Counted from the stretch's first letter, positions 38,896 through 52,752 are shown. The stretch: DNA of 64,000 bases from Branchiostoma floridae (GCF_000003815.2 NC_049980.1:291311-355310); one strand, 5' to 3'. Notes: a model not told the origin generated them from the letters alone. Numbers and translations are program-made.

Positions 38896-41184
38896 GAAGT
38901 GCACTTCGTCGTAGATACTGCTATGTATGTTCATAATATAGAGATTTATATACATAGAACGTAGACTCCCTCACTTTATACATATGAGTACACTGACAAA
39001 TTCATATTACTCATGCGTTTTCACAAACAGACTGCCAAGAATCGAGAAGAAGCCGAACTTCTGTCATAGATTAGACCCACTCGGCTGTGCAAAAATTAAT
39101 CTGATTTAATCGCGCTACTTACTCCATGCCCTACATTGCCGCTCCAAGCGGGGAGGGCCAGTTTAGCAATGGACAGCGTATTTTGTGTTACACATACCAG
39201 GCAGAAATGTATACTAAATGTCTTTATTCATTTATTCGTTAATACCATACTAGTATTTGTTTGTTTCAACGTGCAATTGTCGACTTTAAGGGCAAAAGTC
39301 TTCGGTTGTGTACGGGACTGCAATGGAGTTCTGCCCAGGCCGATCACATGATTAGTCCGATTCTTGTCAAACCAGTTTAACGATGCGACCATGCTATTGG
39401 GTGATTTATTATACACTTCTCAAACAGTGATGCATTGTTATAAGAACTGTGCAGTAACTGTACATGTAGATGCCTTTAATCAACAGATATATAGTCAGCG
39501 ATGAAGTATATGACTTCGTGCAGGTCTCCTATGATTAAATATAATTTTTTGACTTTTGCAACATCTGGATTGTACCACAGATAATTTTAGGCAACGCCGG
39601 CATGATGTAAGCTTTAGCTTTAGGCTTGTACAAGACTGCTTCTGTACCATCCAATCATTACACTACACGCTACAACAGTGATGTATTGTTTTGAGACACA
39701 TAATAATGATAACAGACTGCTTTTGTGTTCCTGTCCTGTTTTCACAGCTAGCATAGAGCACAGAAGCAGTCTGTAATTATTGTGTCATTCTGGGTCCACC
39801 CTGTGGCTGACAGATATGGTTGGACAATCCACAAGATTGCCCAGCCTAAGGCACACTTGTTTTATTGTTCTGTGTATCCCTGTCCGTCTGTGTGATATTT
39901 CTCCTTTACTTCTTCATTTCCGAACGCAGGTCAGACCCAGATGTGTATGAACCTTGAGTCAAGTGATAACAAGTCCAATGAAATGGTCAAAAGAATTGAA
40001 CGTTTTTGTTTTCTCTCCGTCTGCTTATATCTAGAGGCAGTATGTTGTGACCCTAGAAATGTGCTGTACACCTGCTCAACCTCAGTCTCAAACTTCAGCG
40101 AAACCACACTTTCAAACTTTATGGTACGGATAAGCGAAAACATACATTGATACTCTTTGACGTGTCTTTATATTCAGCACAGAAGCTGTATGTAATCATA
40201 GTGTTCTTCTGGGTTCGCCTTGTGGCTGGTAGATATAGGAGTAATTAACAAATGCCTCCATAATTGCGGTATGCTAATGATACACAGATCCCCGTAGTCA
40301 GCTCATCAACAACACTGTCCTTATAAAAAAATGGAACTTGAATAATAGTTCATGACTTGTTGCCAACTTGTTGATACCCTATCCTTCGTTAAAACCAAAA
40401 GGTAGCATTTTATAGGACCGTTTGGACTTGTTTGTAACATTTCAGTCTAAGTCAATCGAGAAGATATATGTATCATGTGCTTTTCATGACATACTGACCC
40501 AGGCTGTGAGCCAAAGAGGTCCCAATTAGCGTAGAAAAAAATCTCCCAATTTTTTTACACAATTCTTGCTTAGACTTATTATGGACAGGCTCCATTTTCA
40601 GACAAATCAAAATCCGATCTGCGACCAGTGTCCCCAAAATATTTTAAAACTGAATGAGGAAAAAAACAGATGGGCGGCATTACCCGTGACAATTACGTGG
40701 TCGAAGTCATTTGATCGGAAAGTGCCGTCGGCTCCACCATTCTTTTTTGTGTCGTGATTTACGATGACAATTGTTTTGTCTATATGTGTGAAGAACTGCC
40801 CAGAGCGATTGCATACCAAAGAACTGAGGTAACGTACAGTGCAAACTTTCTACTCTAGTAGTCGGCGAATCCAAACCCAACCCTGATAAAAACCTTTTTT
40901 CTGAACTGTCGTTCTTTTAAAGTAATGGTTTCGGTGAATGTAAACGTCGATGAGTTATTGGTGCGAGTCCGCACTTATTAAGGCACAAGAACGAGATAAT
41001 TACATGACTCTAGTAGAGGCAGCTTTCTTGGAAGGAGTGCCTTCTGTGATGCCCCCCTTAACAGGACATAGGGGCGGGGACGAGGGCTACTTTTTTGGTT
41101 GGACGAGTTGTGGTGCATTATGTTATGATCCACCCTGAGACTCGAGTGTGAATGTACCTCCTTTCAATCCAGAAATTCTATAAC

Positions 41185-41420
41185 CTGGAATCCCCTCTAC
41201 CGTGGATTGGTCAGGCTACCCTCAGGACAGGAGGGTCTTTCCACCGCCTGGGTAATTTTTTACACCCGGTAGGAGTTTTGCACTGTGGGAGTTAATTTTG
41301 CCATCCAAGGGAACTCAGTCTACCGTGGATTGGCCGGGCTACCATCGAGACAGGAGGGTTTTTCCACCGCTGGGGTAATCTTTCACACCCGGTAGGAGTT
41401 TTGCACATAGGGCAAAGTCT
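41185..41420. repeat. Tandem duplication of ~150 bp with a partial inverted third unit
   Basis: CTACCGTGGATTGG ... ACACCCGGTAGGAGTTTTGCAC occurs twice in a row. A shortened inverted version (ATCCTACCGGG) follows to about 41470. Confidence 0.75.
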
Positions 41421-44062
41421 AACCGCGTGAAAATCCTACCGGGATGATTACCCCGGCGGCTGAGCGCTACGCTGGCCCCGTAGAGAGCCATGAGTAGACA
41501 GGATTCCTGGTTCGAAATTCTATCGCTTGGATGGCTTGATTCTTTAAGGGTCTAGGTAATATTTACCGGAGGGGAGGGCTGGTGCAAAATGGGTCTGGTA
41601 AAGAAAAATTCGATGGCCCTCCCCCCGCCCCCCAATTTTTTTCAATAGCCACCCCCCAATTTTTCCTGGCCTTTTCCATTACACACACAGTCTGTCATGA
41701 AATAATATAGCAATAACGATAGCGGTAGTGTTGTTTGAACGGAACGACGATCGGGGTGTCGAGATCCGCGCGTCAACAAATTTGATTTACGCACGATGGA
41801 GTCCTGCTGGGGTATATTTCTCCAAAAGTTTTACAACAGCTGACTTTTCATTTTGATTGCATATACACAGACATGTAGCACTTGATGTTGTTACGCTTGC
41901 ACTGCACCAGTAATAAGACTAATACCTTGTCTGATATCACTTCTCCAATCTACGTGAAAAAAAGTCGTACTGGTAACGTTACGCAAGATGAAACTGAGCG
42001 TTTCTGCCAGACCGACTGCTATTATAAAGGCCATCCAGGGATCGGCCATCCAGGGCATGCTCCCCGGGAAATGTCGACATTATAGACCCTCTAAAACACA
42101 ATTTCCCGCATTCTGTGAGGTAAAGGTGGATTTTATGCGTCCACATTAACGCCGTCCTGGGTTGCTGTGCACATCCCCTGACATGAGGAAGATTGCAAGC
42201 AGAAATCCAGATGGACCCCCAAAAGCCAGTGGTACGGGCGCCCGTAGCTCTATTGTGTTTTGAACTGAGTGGTTTGACTAACGATGATATACCCAAACCC
42301 AGCAGGCCGGGTGTGTGTGTCCTCCTCTGCTAAAGAATACGTTAAGACTTGTTCGTGTGTCAAAGTCACAACTTTTACAAACTTCTTCTGCATGTTTCAA
42401 ATCGCTTGATGCACAAATCAAGTGACGGTAAAAGGGCGAGCAAGATATTTGCGCACAGCAACAAGCCAACATGGCACCACATCCTAGCGCTTGGCGCGAA
42501 ACTATAGTGCATCTTTTCCGGAGTATAGGATCGATGCATTACAAAAAACTCAAAACTGTAAATAAGAAGGTCTCTATAAAGTTCAGCTAATATCCGAGGC
42601 TGTTCTAGACCATTCCAATCCTACCGTTGCCTTAGAAAATGGGTGAGAATGGCGAAAAACTCGGGAACCCGAAAATGCCATCACCGACCGCCAGGCCTGA
42701 CCTCTGACCTCATGTAGTACAATTTCTTTGTGATAATCCCTGACAGGGTTGCGAGTTGCTTAATATCGATAAACTATTATCATAATCATAAAATCCTTAC
42801 GATTATAAATACCATATTTGATGTTCCCTTTAAGCGCATACCGCTCTAGGGTGTAAGCAGTCCCAGTCAAAACTTGTGGAGGAAAAAAGCCTTCTGATCT
42901 TTATGCGAATTGAGTCAGGTAGGCATAACAGCACTCGTCTAGGCTTCTAAAAGAATTTTGCCATTTTTGCACCCGAAACATGGAAGATGTCATCTCCAAG
43001 CAGATCCTATATGGTATCATGCGATTGTATCAAAAGCTGGCAGAGGAGTGAAGCCGACCTAAGAGTATATGCGACTGTTAGCGAAACACACTCATAGGCC
43101 GGCTTCACTCCTCTAACACCTTTTGCTATCTTATGCTACCGTAGGATCTGATTGGAGATAAAATGAAGTGCACTTCGTCGTAGATAATGCTATGTATGTT
43201 CACGATATAGAGACACTCTATTCATTTACATAGAAAAAAAACTCCTTCACTTTATACATATGAGTACAAATTCACATTGCTCATGGGTTTTGACAAACTA
43301 ACAAGAAGCGAGAAGCCGAACTTCTGTCATAGATTAGACCCACTCGGTTGTGCAAAAATTAACCTGATTTAATCGCGCTACTTACTTCACGCCCTACATT
43401 GTCGCGCCCAGCGGGGAGGGCCAGTTTAGCCCTGGACAGCGTATTGTGTGTTACACATACCAGGCAGAAATGTACACTAAATGTCTTTATTCATTTATTC
43501 GTTAATACCATACTAGTATTTGATTGTTTCAACGTGCATTTGTTGACTTTAAGGGCAAAAGTCATCGGTTGTGTACGGGACTTCAATTAAGTTTCTGCTC
43601 AGGTCGATAACATCATTAGTCCGATTCTTGTCCAACAAGTTAAACGATGCGACCATGCTATTGGGTGATTTATTATATAGTTCTCAAACAATGATGTGTT
43701 CTTTTTAGACACATAATAATGATAACAGACTGCCTTTGTGCTTCTGTCCTGTTTTCACAGCTAGCATAGAGCGCAGAAGCAACCTGTAATTATTGTGTCA
43801 TTCTAGGTCCACCCTGTGGCTGACAGATACGGTTGGACAATCCACAAAATTGCTCAGCCTAAGGCATACTTGTTATAATGTTCTGTGTATCCCTGTCCGT
43901 CTGTGTGATATTTCTCCTTTAATTCTTCATTTCCGGACGCAGGTCAGACCCAGATGTGTATGAACCTTGAGTCAAGAGATAACAAGTCCAATGGAATGGT
44001 CGAAAGAATCGGAACGTTTTTGTTTTCTCTCCGCAATTTAGGACTGGGTCCGCTCATATCTA

Positions 44063-46299
44063 CACTACAAAAAATGAATTTTCTTATCTTTCTTGTTTTT
44101 TCTTGAACAAAGAAAACTAATCTTTCAGCAAGAATATTATTCTGTATTCAAGAATCCCTGTTTTGAGAAAATTCAAGAAACCCATATTTTTCTTGTGCTA
44201 AGAATTTTTTTCTTATAGCTAATGGACCAAAACCTCTAGAATAGTTTTCTTGTGGTCAGAATCTATTTCTAACACATGCATGCTGAAGAATGAATTTCTT
44301 ACATCAAGAATGAATTCTTAATCTTGCATGAAGATTGAGGTTCTTGTATGAGGAATTACTTTCTGTCTGCAAGAGTAAATTTCTTATATGTAGTACAAGA
44401 ATCGCTTTCTTGCATGAAGATTGAGCTTTTTTGTGCCTGCAATGCCATTCTGTCTTCAAGACTAAATTTCTTGCAACTACAAACCTAGAATCAGTTTCTT
44501 ACACTAAGATTAACATTCTTATATAAAGAGTACAAACAACTCAATGTTAACATTTATGTCAATACATGATGGCAATCATATTTATTATCATCAATATGAT
44601 TCATACAAGTTTTGTGGTGTTTTCCTCGATTACTCATTCCTTACCAAAGATTGCAAAAATCAACCATTTTGTAACTACGCTTGCTTATTGACATTTTTTC
44701 CTGATACAGTACCGTGCAGCCAACTATAACTAATTGTCCTTATCTGAAACCATTAGAGCTACAATGTTGCCGTTGCTGTATTTATAATGAAGAATTCTCC
44801 TTGTTAAGGGCTTTGCCAAAGTTGAGATGGGAACATCCTCCTTGTACCAGTAGGTTTCTGAGCCTAGAACAACACACAAAGACCATGAATGATCATCAAT
44901 TCTTATATCGCCCCCCCTCCCCCTGTAAAGGCCAACATCTCTATACATTTCCTTCCTTATAAATATTATAGTCAATTCTTTGTATTTTGCAGAATTTCAT
45001 GCACTTTACTTACATATTCTGTAATTACTGTTTGGTTTTATGATAAACATCTACAGAAATAGTAGCTTTGGAAATCGTATTCCAAGTACGATGGCTAACA
45101 TACCTGCATGGGGGAGGGGGGCATCCGGCTTGGCCTTGGCTTCGGTAGCATTTTGAAACTCTAAAAAAGCTAGCCACGTTGTATGCAAGGTCCCACATGA
45201 TGCAGAAAATCGTCTTTACGAAACACATCATATTTGTTCCCTGTTAATGTAAGAACTAAAGGACATTTGAGGCAAAAAAAACTACAGAGCTGGAGCACTG
45301 TGACTTGCAACTGTGACTCCCAGTTCAAAATCGCAGCAAAGGATGATGGGAGTAATTTCCCATGATCCTTAGCAAAATGAAGAATCTTACTGCAAGAAAA
45401 TATTTCTTAACTCTCGTATTGGGAAAACAAAAGAAAATCAATGCTAGCTCAAAATCATTTTTCATATCTTGATGCTCCAATTGTTTAAACGTAGTTGTCA
45501 ATAATATAAGGAGAAAATTATACTTTTATTGTTTTCATTAAATATTATTAAGAAAAACGAGAATAATCTTTCTTAGATTTTCTTGATAAGAAACATAATT
45601 ATAACATTCAAGAATACTCTGCTAGTCATAGCTTGTTTCATAATTTCTTGTTTTTCTTATTAGTATTCAGTCAAGTGAGTTCTGAAAAAATATCTCCTTA
45701 CATATCATCAAGAAAAACAAGAAACGTCTTTTCTTAAACTTTATGGATAAAGATAACATTCAAGAACATTTAAGAATTTCATGCTAGTTATAAGTTGTTT
45801 TGCAATTTCTTGATTTATTTGCAGTATTTGCTCAAGAAACTGATTAAAAAACTATTGCATTTTCTTAAGTTATAACATGAAAACCAAGAATTACGTTTCT
45901 CGGACATTCTACATTGAGACAACAAGAAAGTTCAAGAATCTTATTCTGGTAAAAACAAATCCTAAAGAAAAAACTGGTATAAGGCAAGAATAATAATCTT
46001 CTGGATAGATTCTGCAATATTTTCCATTTGAACAAACAAGAAGCAAATCTTGTGTGAAGACTGGAAAAGAAAGTTCTACTTTAATTTCTTGAACATTCTT
46101 GCTCAGTGATCATTATATTAGAAATATTTTCTTCAGTTAAGAAAAAACAAGAATAGAAATCTTTGTGTAGGAATTAGCATACAAAGGTTTTACAGGAGGT
46201 TTCTTGCTTTTCTCAACCTTTCTTTATACAAGAAACTTTTTCTCTCCGTAAGAAAAAACAAGAAAAGAAGAAAAAGAAGAAAAAATATTTTTTGTAGTG
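44063..46299. mobile_element. CACTA-like non-autonomous element with TA duplication and TTCTTG-rich subterminal arrays
   Basis: Starts CACTACAAAAAAT and ends with its complement (ATTTTTTGTAGTG). TA lies on both sides, and module copies I and IV show the empty site (ATATCTAG) with a single TA. Roughly the first 480 bases carry at least 12 TTCTTG or CAAGAA hexamers, and a similar array fills about the last 900 bases. The centre lacks any transposase-like frame. CACTA ends are typical of EnSpm/CMC elements; a 2-bp TA duplication is known for the Mirage branch but is also the mariner target, so the class is inferred. Confidence 0.85.
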
Positions 46300-46724
46300 T
46301 AGGGACAGTATGTTGTGCCACAGAAATGCCCTGTACACCTGCTCAACCTTAGTCTCACACTGAACGAAGTTATGATAAACTTTGATTTCAGCCTAACCAC
46401 ACTATCAAACTTTATGGTACGCTTGAGCGGAAACATATATTGATACTCTTTGACGTTTCTTTATATTCAGCACAGAAGCTGTATGTAATCATTGTGTTCT
46501 TCTGGGTTCGCCTTGTGGCTGGTAGATATAGGTCCTGGAGTAATTAACAAATGCCTCCATAATTGCGGTATGCTAATGATACACAGATCCCCGTAGTCAG
46601 CTCATCAACAACACTGTCTTTATAACAAAAATGGAACTTGTATAGTTCATGACTCGTGCCAACTTGTCGATACCCTAACCTTCGTTAAAACCAAAAGGTA
46701 GCATTTTATTAGGACTGTTGGACT

Positions 46725-46886
46725 NNNNNNNNNNNNNNNNNNNNNNNNNNNNNNNNNNNNNNNNNNNNNNNNNNNNNNNNNNNNNNNNNNNNNNNNNNNN
46801 NNNNNNNNNNNNNNNNNNNNNNNNNNNNNNNNNNNNNNNNNNNNNNNNNNNNNNNNNNNNNNNNNNNNNNNNNNNNNNNNNNNNNN
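46725..46886. other. Assembly gap (162 N)
   Basis: Run of N inside module copy II. Confidence 0.99.
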
Positions 46887-48449
46887 TCCTTTTTCAGACA
46901 AATCAAAATCGGTTTGCGTCCAGCGTCCCCAGGACATTTTAAAATTGAAGGAGGAAAACAACAGCAGATGGGTGGCATTACCCGTGACAATTACGTGGTC
47001 GAAGTCAACTACAGAGTACTTCAGCCAACTACACCGTACTTCAGTCAACTATGCCGTACTTACGCTTATGCCCCCTTTCCACTATAGGACGGCGCTCTTG
47101 CCGTGCTCTCTCTGCGACCTAAAACTTGACAGGTCGCTCAACGAATTCTATAGATAAGAAACGAATGTTTTTACATTTACTATGTTTTGTTGTATTCTCA
47201 ATCACACTGATTCATTTTGTATGATATACCAAGTGTAAAAGCGAAGGTTACACATATCCTATTTAGGTCGCAGTGAGAGCGCAGTGCGATGACGACGTAG
47301 CTTACTAAACTGGATCCGATACGGCTAAACTTCATGAAGTATACCTTAGTTGCCGGAAGTACGGCCTGACTCAACTACGTCGTAATAATCTACCTGACCC
47401 GAGGTACGGACTGACCAAGGAAGTTGAAAAGAGGAATGGTCTGTTCAAGCTAAGGGTTCAAGTTCCGGCCTGGCAAACTTGATATCATTAAACTGAAACA
47501 AGAATTAGAATGCCGTCACCAAGCAGTTGTTAGGGTGAGAGATTTAATGTGTTTTTTTAGTGACACTCAGGCTTCAATGTGTAACTTCTATGTTCAATGA
47601 ATGAAAACATTGTAGACTTGTACTAAATGTTAAGGACTCCATCCTGAGATTTATCAAAGTTATATTCTTTAAGAAGATTTTTAATGGTGCGAGTCCGCAC
47701 TTATTAAGGCACAAGAACGAGATAATTACATGTCTCCAGAAGGGACAGCTTTCTTGGAAGGAGTGCCTTCTGTGATGGCCCCCTTAACAGGACATATATA
47801 GGAGCGGGGACGAAGGCTACTTTTATGGTTGGAAGAGTTGTGGTACATTGTGTTTTGATCCACCTCGAGGCTCGAGTGTGAATGCACCTCCTTTCAATCC
47901 AGAAATTCTATCGCTTGGGTTGTGTGATTCTTTAAGGGGCTAGACGATATTTACCGGAGGGGAGGGCTGGTGCAAAATGGGTCTGGTAAAAAATTTAGAT
48001 GTTTTACAACAGCTGACTTTTCATTTTGATTACATGTAGCATACACAAACATGTAGCACTTGATGTTATTACGCTCGCACTATACAGATAGTGAGACAAA
48101 TACCTTGTCTGATATCACTTCTCCAATATACGTGAAAAAGTCGTACTGGTAACGTTAGGCAAGATCACGAAACTGAGCGTTTCTGCCAGACCGACTGCTG
48201 AGGCCGTCCGGGGATCTGAGAGCCGAAGGCCCGGCCGACCGGTCTAGAGGTCCCGGGCATGTTCCCCGGGAAATTTCTACATTTTAGACCCTCTAAAACA
48301 CAATTTCCTGCATTCTGTGAGGTAAAGATGGATTTTATGCGTCCACATTAACGCCGAGAAAGGCGGCCGTGAGGGGCGATTCCACGGCGATCTTTTCCAC
48401 TCCACATGTACGATATTTACACAAAGGAAAATAAATTAATGTTGTAGTT

Positions 48450-48598
48450 NNNNNNNNNNNNNNNNNNNNNNNNNNNNNNNNNNNNNNNNNNNNNNNNNNN
48501 NNNNNNNNNNNNNNNNNNNNNNNNNNNNNNNNNNNNNNNNNNNNNNNNNNNNNNNNNNNNNNNNNNNNNNNNNNNNNNNNNNNNNNNNNNNNNNNNNN
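48450..48598. other. Assembly gap (149 N)
   Basis: Run of N just after module copy II. Confidence 0.99.
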
Positions 48599-49779
48599 GC
48601 CCATAGTGTCAGGAAAGTAAACATCGTAATGTTTTATCCCGTTGCCGTCCGGGAAACATTCCTTTTACAAAGAAACGATGCACGCAGGATTGACATTGAT
48701 ACCGATTTTAATTTCTACAGTGTTCGTAAACTTCGTGCGATCGTGGAATCACACGACTGAAGCGGATTCAGCAAATTTCCTATGGGGAGGGCGAACTATA
48801 TATATTGACGTTGTCGTAGGAGGTTTTGGGGCATGCTTCTCGGGAAAATTTTGAAATCTTGACTATCTGAAACAATCTTTCCTAAATTTTGATGGGTAAA
48901 ATTTGCTCTCAGACTAACTTAAGTTTAAAAAAGTCACACCTGATTACATATACAACCAACATAAATGCACAAGTCCTAATTAGTGTAGGGTTAGTACTAG
49001 TAGATTTTAAAAATCTCAGCCGAATGTTTTGAAATCTTCAAAACTGACAAAAGATTCGGCGCCGCATGGCAGGTCTGGAACGGGTCGGTTGGTGGTTGGC
49101 TGGTGTTCGGCACATTCGGGTTGTGTTCCGTTGTTGTTTTCGAGTAAAATTTAACCACGCCATACCCACTGCTGACTTACATGCAGCTTGTTGATAACCT
49201 ACCAACGACTCACACCAAAACCGAAGACAAATCTCTGCTAACTCCTTCCCAAGCAAATGACTATTACAAGGTCGTAGGCGAATCACCCTTGAACTTCACA
49301 CAACCCGACATCAAGCCAAAAAACACATAAATGCCGTATCTGTAATCCAAATTTAGTTACCTGGTGATGATTACAAAATAGAAGAAATGATTATTTTGAT
49401 TCAAACGAAAATGACCACTCTTAAAAAAACCGCTGATTATGTCCATTTCAAGTCGTGAGAGGGTTGGCAATCGGTTGGGAATCAGTCAGGAGAGATTCGG
49501 CAGTCTGCGGCTAGAGGTCGGGATTATTGGGAATAGGTTAAATAGCATTCGACACACAATGAGGAGTAAGTCATTTACTAGTCGGGATCGATAGTTAGGA
49601 CATGTTCGGGACATGAAAGGTGTGACCTAAAATGGTCAGATTGCTCCCGAACTATGCCGACCTGGGTCGGCTAAGAGTAGGCTAGTGTTCGGAAGCCAAG
49701 TTTGGCTATGTGTATCCAGGGCTTAAGGTTTAAATCTAACTGCTAATTTACTTCCGAGCACCAGCCGACAATGATTACA
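48599..49779. other. No gene seen
   Basis: Contains GTTCGGCAC/GTCGGCT-rich stretches around 49060-49160 and 49440-49700 that look like ends of an unclassified repeat. No coding evidence. Confidence 0.4.
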
Positions 49780-50240
49780 GACAGCTTCTGTGCTATGAAA
49801 ACAAGTCAAAGAGTATCAATGTAGGTTTTCGCTCATCCGTACCATAAAGTTTGATAGTGTGGTTTCGCTGAAGTTTGAGACTAAGGTTGAGCAGGTGTAC
49901 AGCACATTTCTAGGGTCACAACATACTGCCCCTAGATATGAGCAGACCCAGTCCTAAATTGCGGAGAGAAAACAAAAACATTCCGATTCTTTAGACCATT
50001 TCGCTGGACTTGTTATCTCTTTACTCAAGGTTCATACACATCTCGGTAAAGGATGTAAAAGTAAAGGAGAAATATCACTCAGACGGACAGGGATACACAG
50101 AACAATATAACAAGTATGCCTTAGGCTGGGCAATTTTGTGAACTGTCCAACCATATCTATCAGCCCGGGGTGAACCCAGAATGACACAATAATTACAGGC
50201 CGCTTCTGTGCTCTATACTAGCTGTGAAAACAAGCCGGGG
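49780..50240 (-). repeat. Large repeated module, copy IV (fragment)
   Basis: Reverse of 39690-40195 in copy I. It keeps the uninterrupted CCCCTAGATATGAGC site where the CACTA-like element sits in copy II. Confidence 0.8.
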
Positions 50241-51141
50241 AGCACAAAAAACAGCCTGTTAATATTATGTCTTTCGGTGCCTGACAGATATGGTTACAAT
50301 TCACAAAATCGCAAGCGTATCAGTAAGTCTATTAGTTTAGCACATTGAGTTCCCTGTTAAGATTCTGTTCCGGTCCACAATTTTTTGATAAACTCTCGGC
50401 TAGTTCCAAAATAAATGCCGTGTTTTTTTTTCGCTCGAAAAAAATCGGAGATACTTGTTACCATACAATCATTATTTTCTTCCTTAAAATGTTTGGATTT
50501 CAGTATCATTATATCAATCACGTTTTCCTTGCGAAGGGACGAGGAATGCATAATGGTGCTGTTTAGTCGAAAATTTGGGTGAGTCTAACATTTGTGTTAG
50601 GATTGCTGTTAAACTAGCTCAATAATATGTATAATCTTGGAGGTTTAACCTGCCCTTATCCATGAGAGAGTTCGCATGGGGGAGGCGGTACAAGGAGGTA
50701 ATACTAAGGATTGCCCATAACATATTTGATATTTGCTATTTATGTTATTAAAAAGATGTTGTCTTATTGCTGTTCAGTTATTCAATTCCTGATTTTATTT
50801 CTTACCCCTCCCCAATACCTTTAGGTACACTGATTTGGTTTGATATTGGATTTCTGTTAGCTTTGTTGTTTTGTTTATATAAATGCTACACTTTTTTCAC
50901 AAGTATGTTTGACTTATGCTATTTTGATTTTCTGTATGTATCTTGCATCATGGACTCCAAAAAGAACAGATTTAACTTGTTAAGTCTCATGGAGATATGC
51001 ATAAACAAAGGAACATATATAGTGCGGTGCTCTCATACATTCTTGGCTAGTTATATAGAAAGTTAGACTGTCTGGATTGTTTATGAATGTCAATAAAAAC
51101 AAAATCAAATGTCACAGCCACATGTTTTTTTTCCATTAGGT
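50241..51141. other. No gene seen; possible non-LTR 3' tail near 51090-51110
   Basis: AT-rich. A hydrophobic frame at 50767-51066 has no supporting splice sites or homologue known to me. AATAAAAACAAAATC near 51092 resembles a retroelement tail. Confidence 0.35.
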
Positions 51142-52721
51142 TTTATTGAATAACCAGCGAGCACACAGTATTGAGCGAACACTCAATATGAACGCAGGAA
51201 ATACAACACAATGTTCAAAAGGATCATTACAAAACTGCGCTTTCACGATTGTTATTCATCAACCTAACGTGTAATCCTGGCCTTCTGGTGCCACTGAAAC
51301 CTCCGGTCTTCAGGCTGTCCGGTAGGCTGTTAGCGGTAGGAGTTAGCGTCTCCTGCGGGCATCTGTAAGTAAGGACATCAATCTTAGCAACAGGAAAATG
51401 CGAATGGCTCATACTATCTCAAGGAAAGCTTAGGACAGGAATGAAATCTTAGTACTACGTGTACAAGCAACTTCAAACAGAGTCGTCAAAATTGGATAAG
51501 ATATTTTACCTTTCTATGATGATGCTACGGNNNNNNNNNNNNNNNNNNNNNNNNNNNNNNNNNNNNNNNNNNNNNNNNNNNNNNNNNNNNNNNNNNNNNN
51601 NNNNNNNNNNNNNNNNNNNNNNNNNNNNNNNNNNNNNNNNNNNNNNNNNNNNNNNNNNNNNNNNNNNNNNNNNNNNNNNNNNNNNNNNNNNNNNNNNNNN
51701 NNNNNNNNNNNNNNNNNNNNNNNNNNNNNNNNNNNNNNNNNNNNNNNNNNNNNNNNNNNNTCTTCTTGACAATCATTAAGGAGGCAATGTCACATACTAG
51801 AGATCCTATAGGTCTACGTTCAAATTTCCAAACCGGTCTCGGCCGGGGAGCTCTCGAGAACAAGAAGCGTGATATAAGGGACACAAATCTTCAGATGCAA
51901 GAGGTATAGAGAATAGTCGTGGGGATTTTTTGTGTACATTTTTAAGTATACAATCATTTCTATTTGTCGTTACAAACAGCCCGACCGGCCCCGGTTTGGA
52001 AATGTGACGTTGGCATCAGCGGATGAAAAAAGAGCAAAAGAAAGTTTTAATTTCTTACTATCATCCTCCTCCTGACCAAGATCCTCCAGCTCCATCATCT
52101 GCTCAGCCTTCACGTCCTCCTGCAGATCAGCCAGATCGTCCAGGAGCTCCCTCGCCTCTTCCACGACCTCCATCACGGCCGCCTGGCCATCTACATAGCG
52201 GCGCCTCGAGCTCCGTCTCCGAGGAGCTCCAGCCCCGGAGTCATCAATCAGCATTGCGGCGACAACCATCGTCACAAGCAGCATGCAGACAAACAGCTTC
52301 ATGGTGTAGCTGAATATTGATGAGAAAAGAAACAGCCATGGTTAGTTTAATGATCACCGTGCGGAGTGTCGTTGTGAATCTGTCATCATACTTCATTGTT
52401 CATTACACAATCATTAGTGATCGGAACTTCTTGACAAACTTGTAGAAATACAAACAAAAAATGTACTAAATTGCATTTTATTTTCAGAGACTGACTGATC
52501 GTTGTTAAGAGCGGAGTGAAATTAAAATAGTCTAGCACTAAAACCACAAATGACAGATAGATACTGACAATTTGTGGCCAAAAACTAGATAAAGAGCGAT
52601 TCTCAGATGTATCTAATGTAACACCTGTACATGCACAGCAGAAAGAGTAGAATTGACTTGAACACTACTTACAAGCTTTCGGGGTTTCAGCGATCTGCTT
52701 TACCTCTGGAGATGTCGGAAT
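51142..52721 (-). CDS. Small secreted acidic peptide precursor (87 residues, three exons)
   Basis: A noncoding exon (about 52721-52673, donor CTT|GTAAGT) is followed by coding exon 52302-52059 and a short last coding piece 51362-51343 (TAA 51343-51345), with 3' UTR to an AATAAA at 51147-51142. Residues 1 to about 23 form a strong signal peptide (MKLFVCMLLVTMVVAAML). A basic patch follows (PRRRSSRRRY), then an acidic, probably helical stretch (VEEARELLDDLADLQ), ending NARRRR. The basic clusters could be convertase sites, so an antimicrobial or neuropeptide-type precursor is conceivable; I recognise no family. A 230-N gap between the coding exons could hide another exon, so the C terminus is uncertain. 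Confidence 0.62.
51531..51760. other. Assembly gap (230 N)
   Basis: Run of N within the intron of the secreted peptide gene. Confidence 0.99.
52059..52302 (-). CDS. Main coding exon of the secreted peptide gene
   Basis: 81 codons plus 1 nt. ATG lies 7 nt after an ATTCAG acceptor. Donor GATA|GTAAGA. Confidence 0.72.
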
Positions 52722-52745
52722 GAAGACATGGAGACAGGAAGCTGA

Positions 52746-52752
52746 TTATATA
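52746..52752 (-). promoter_or_regulatory. TATA box of the secreted peptide gene
   Basis: TATATAA on the minus strand. A start site about 30 bases on (near 52721) leaves a noncoding first exon ending at the good donor 52673. Clear TATA boxes are uncommon and fit a strongly expressed secreted product. Confidence 0.55.

Larger units (their letters stand above)
38130..42152 (+). repeat. Large repeated module, copy I
   Basis: From about 38735 to 42152 it matches copy II at 43010-48356, with insertions in one or the other (for example 39430-39680 and 41170-41470 only here). Its first 1.3 kb matches copy III at 54065-52790 in reverse and 39690-40195 matches copy IV at 50240-49780 in reverse. No protein frame is shared or conserved. 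It is either a long non-autonomous transposon or a segmental duplication. Confidence 0.75.
43010..48356 (+). repeat. Large repeated module, copy II (carries a 2.2-kb insertion)
   Basis: Same order of blocks as copy I. Interrupted by the CACTA-like element at 44063-46299, by an assembly gap and by unrelated DNA at about 47030-47680. Confidence 0.75.
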
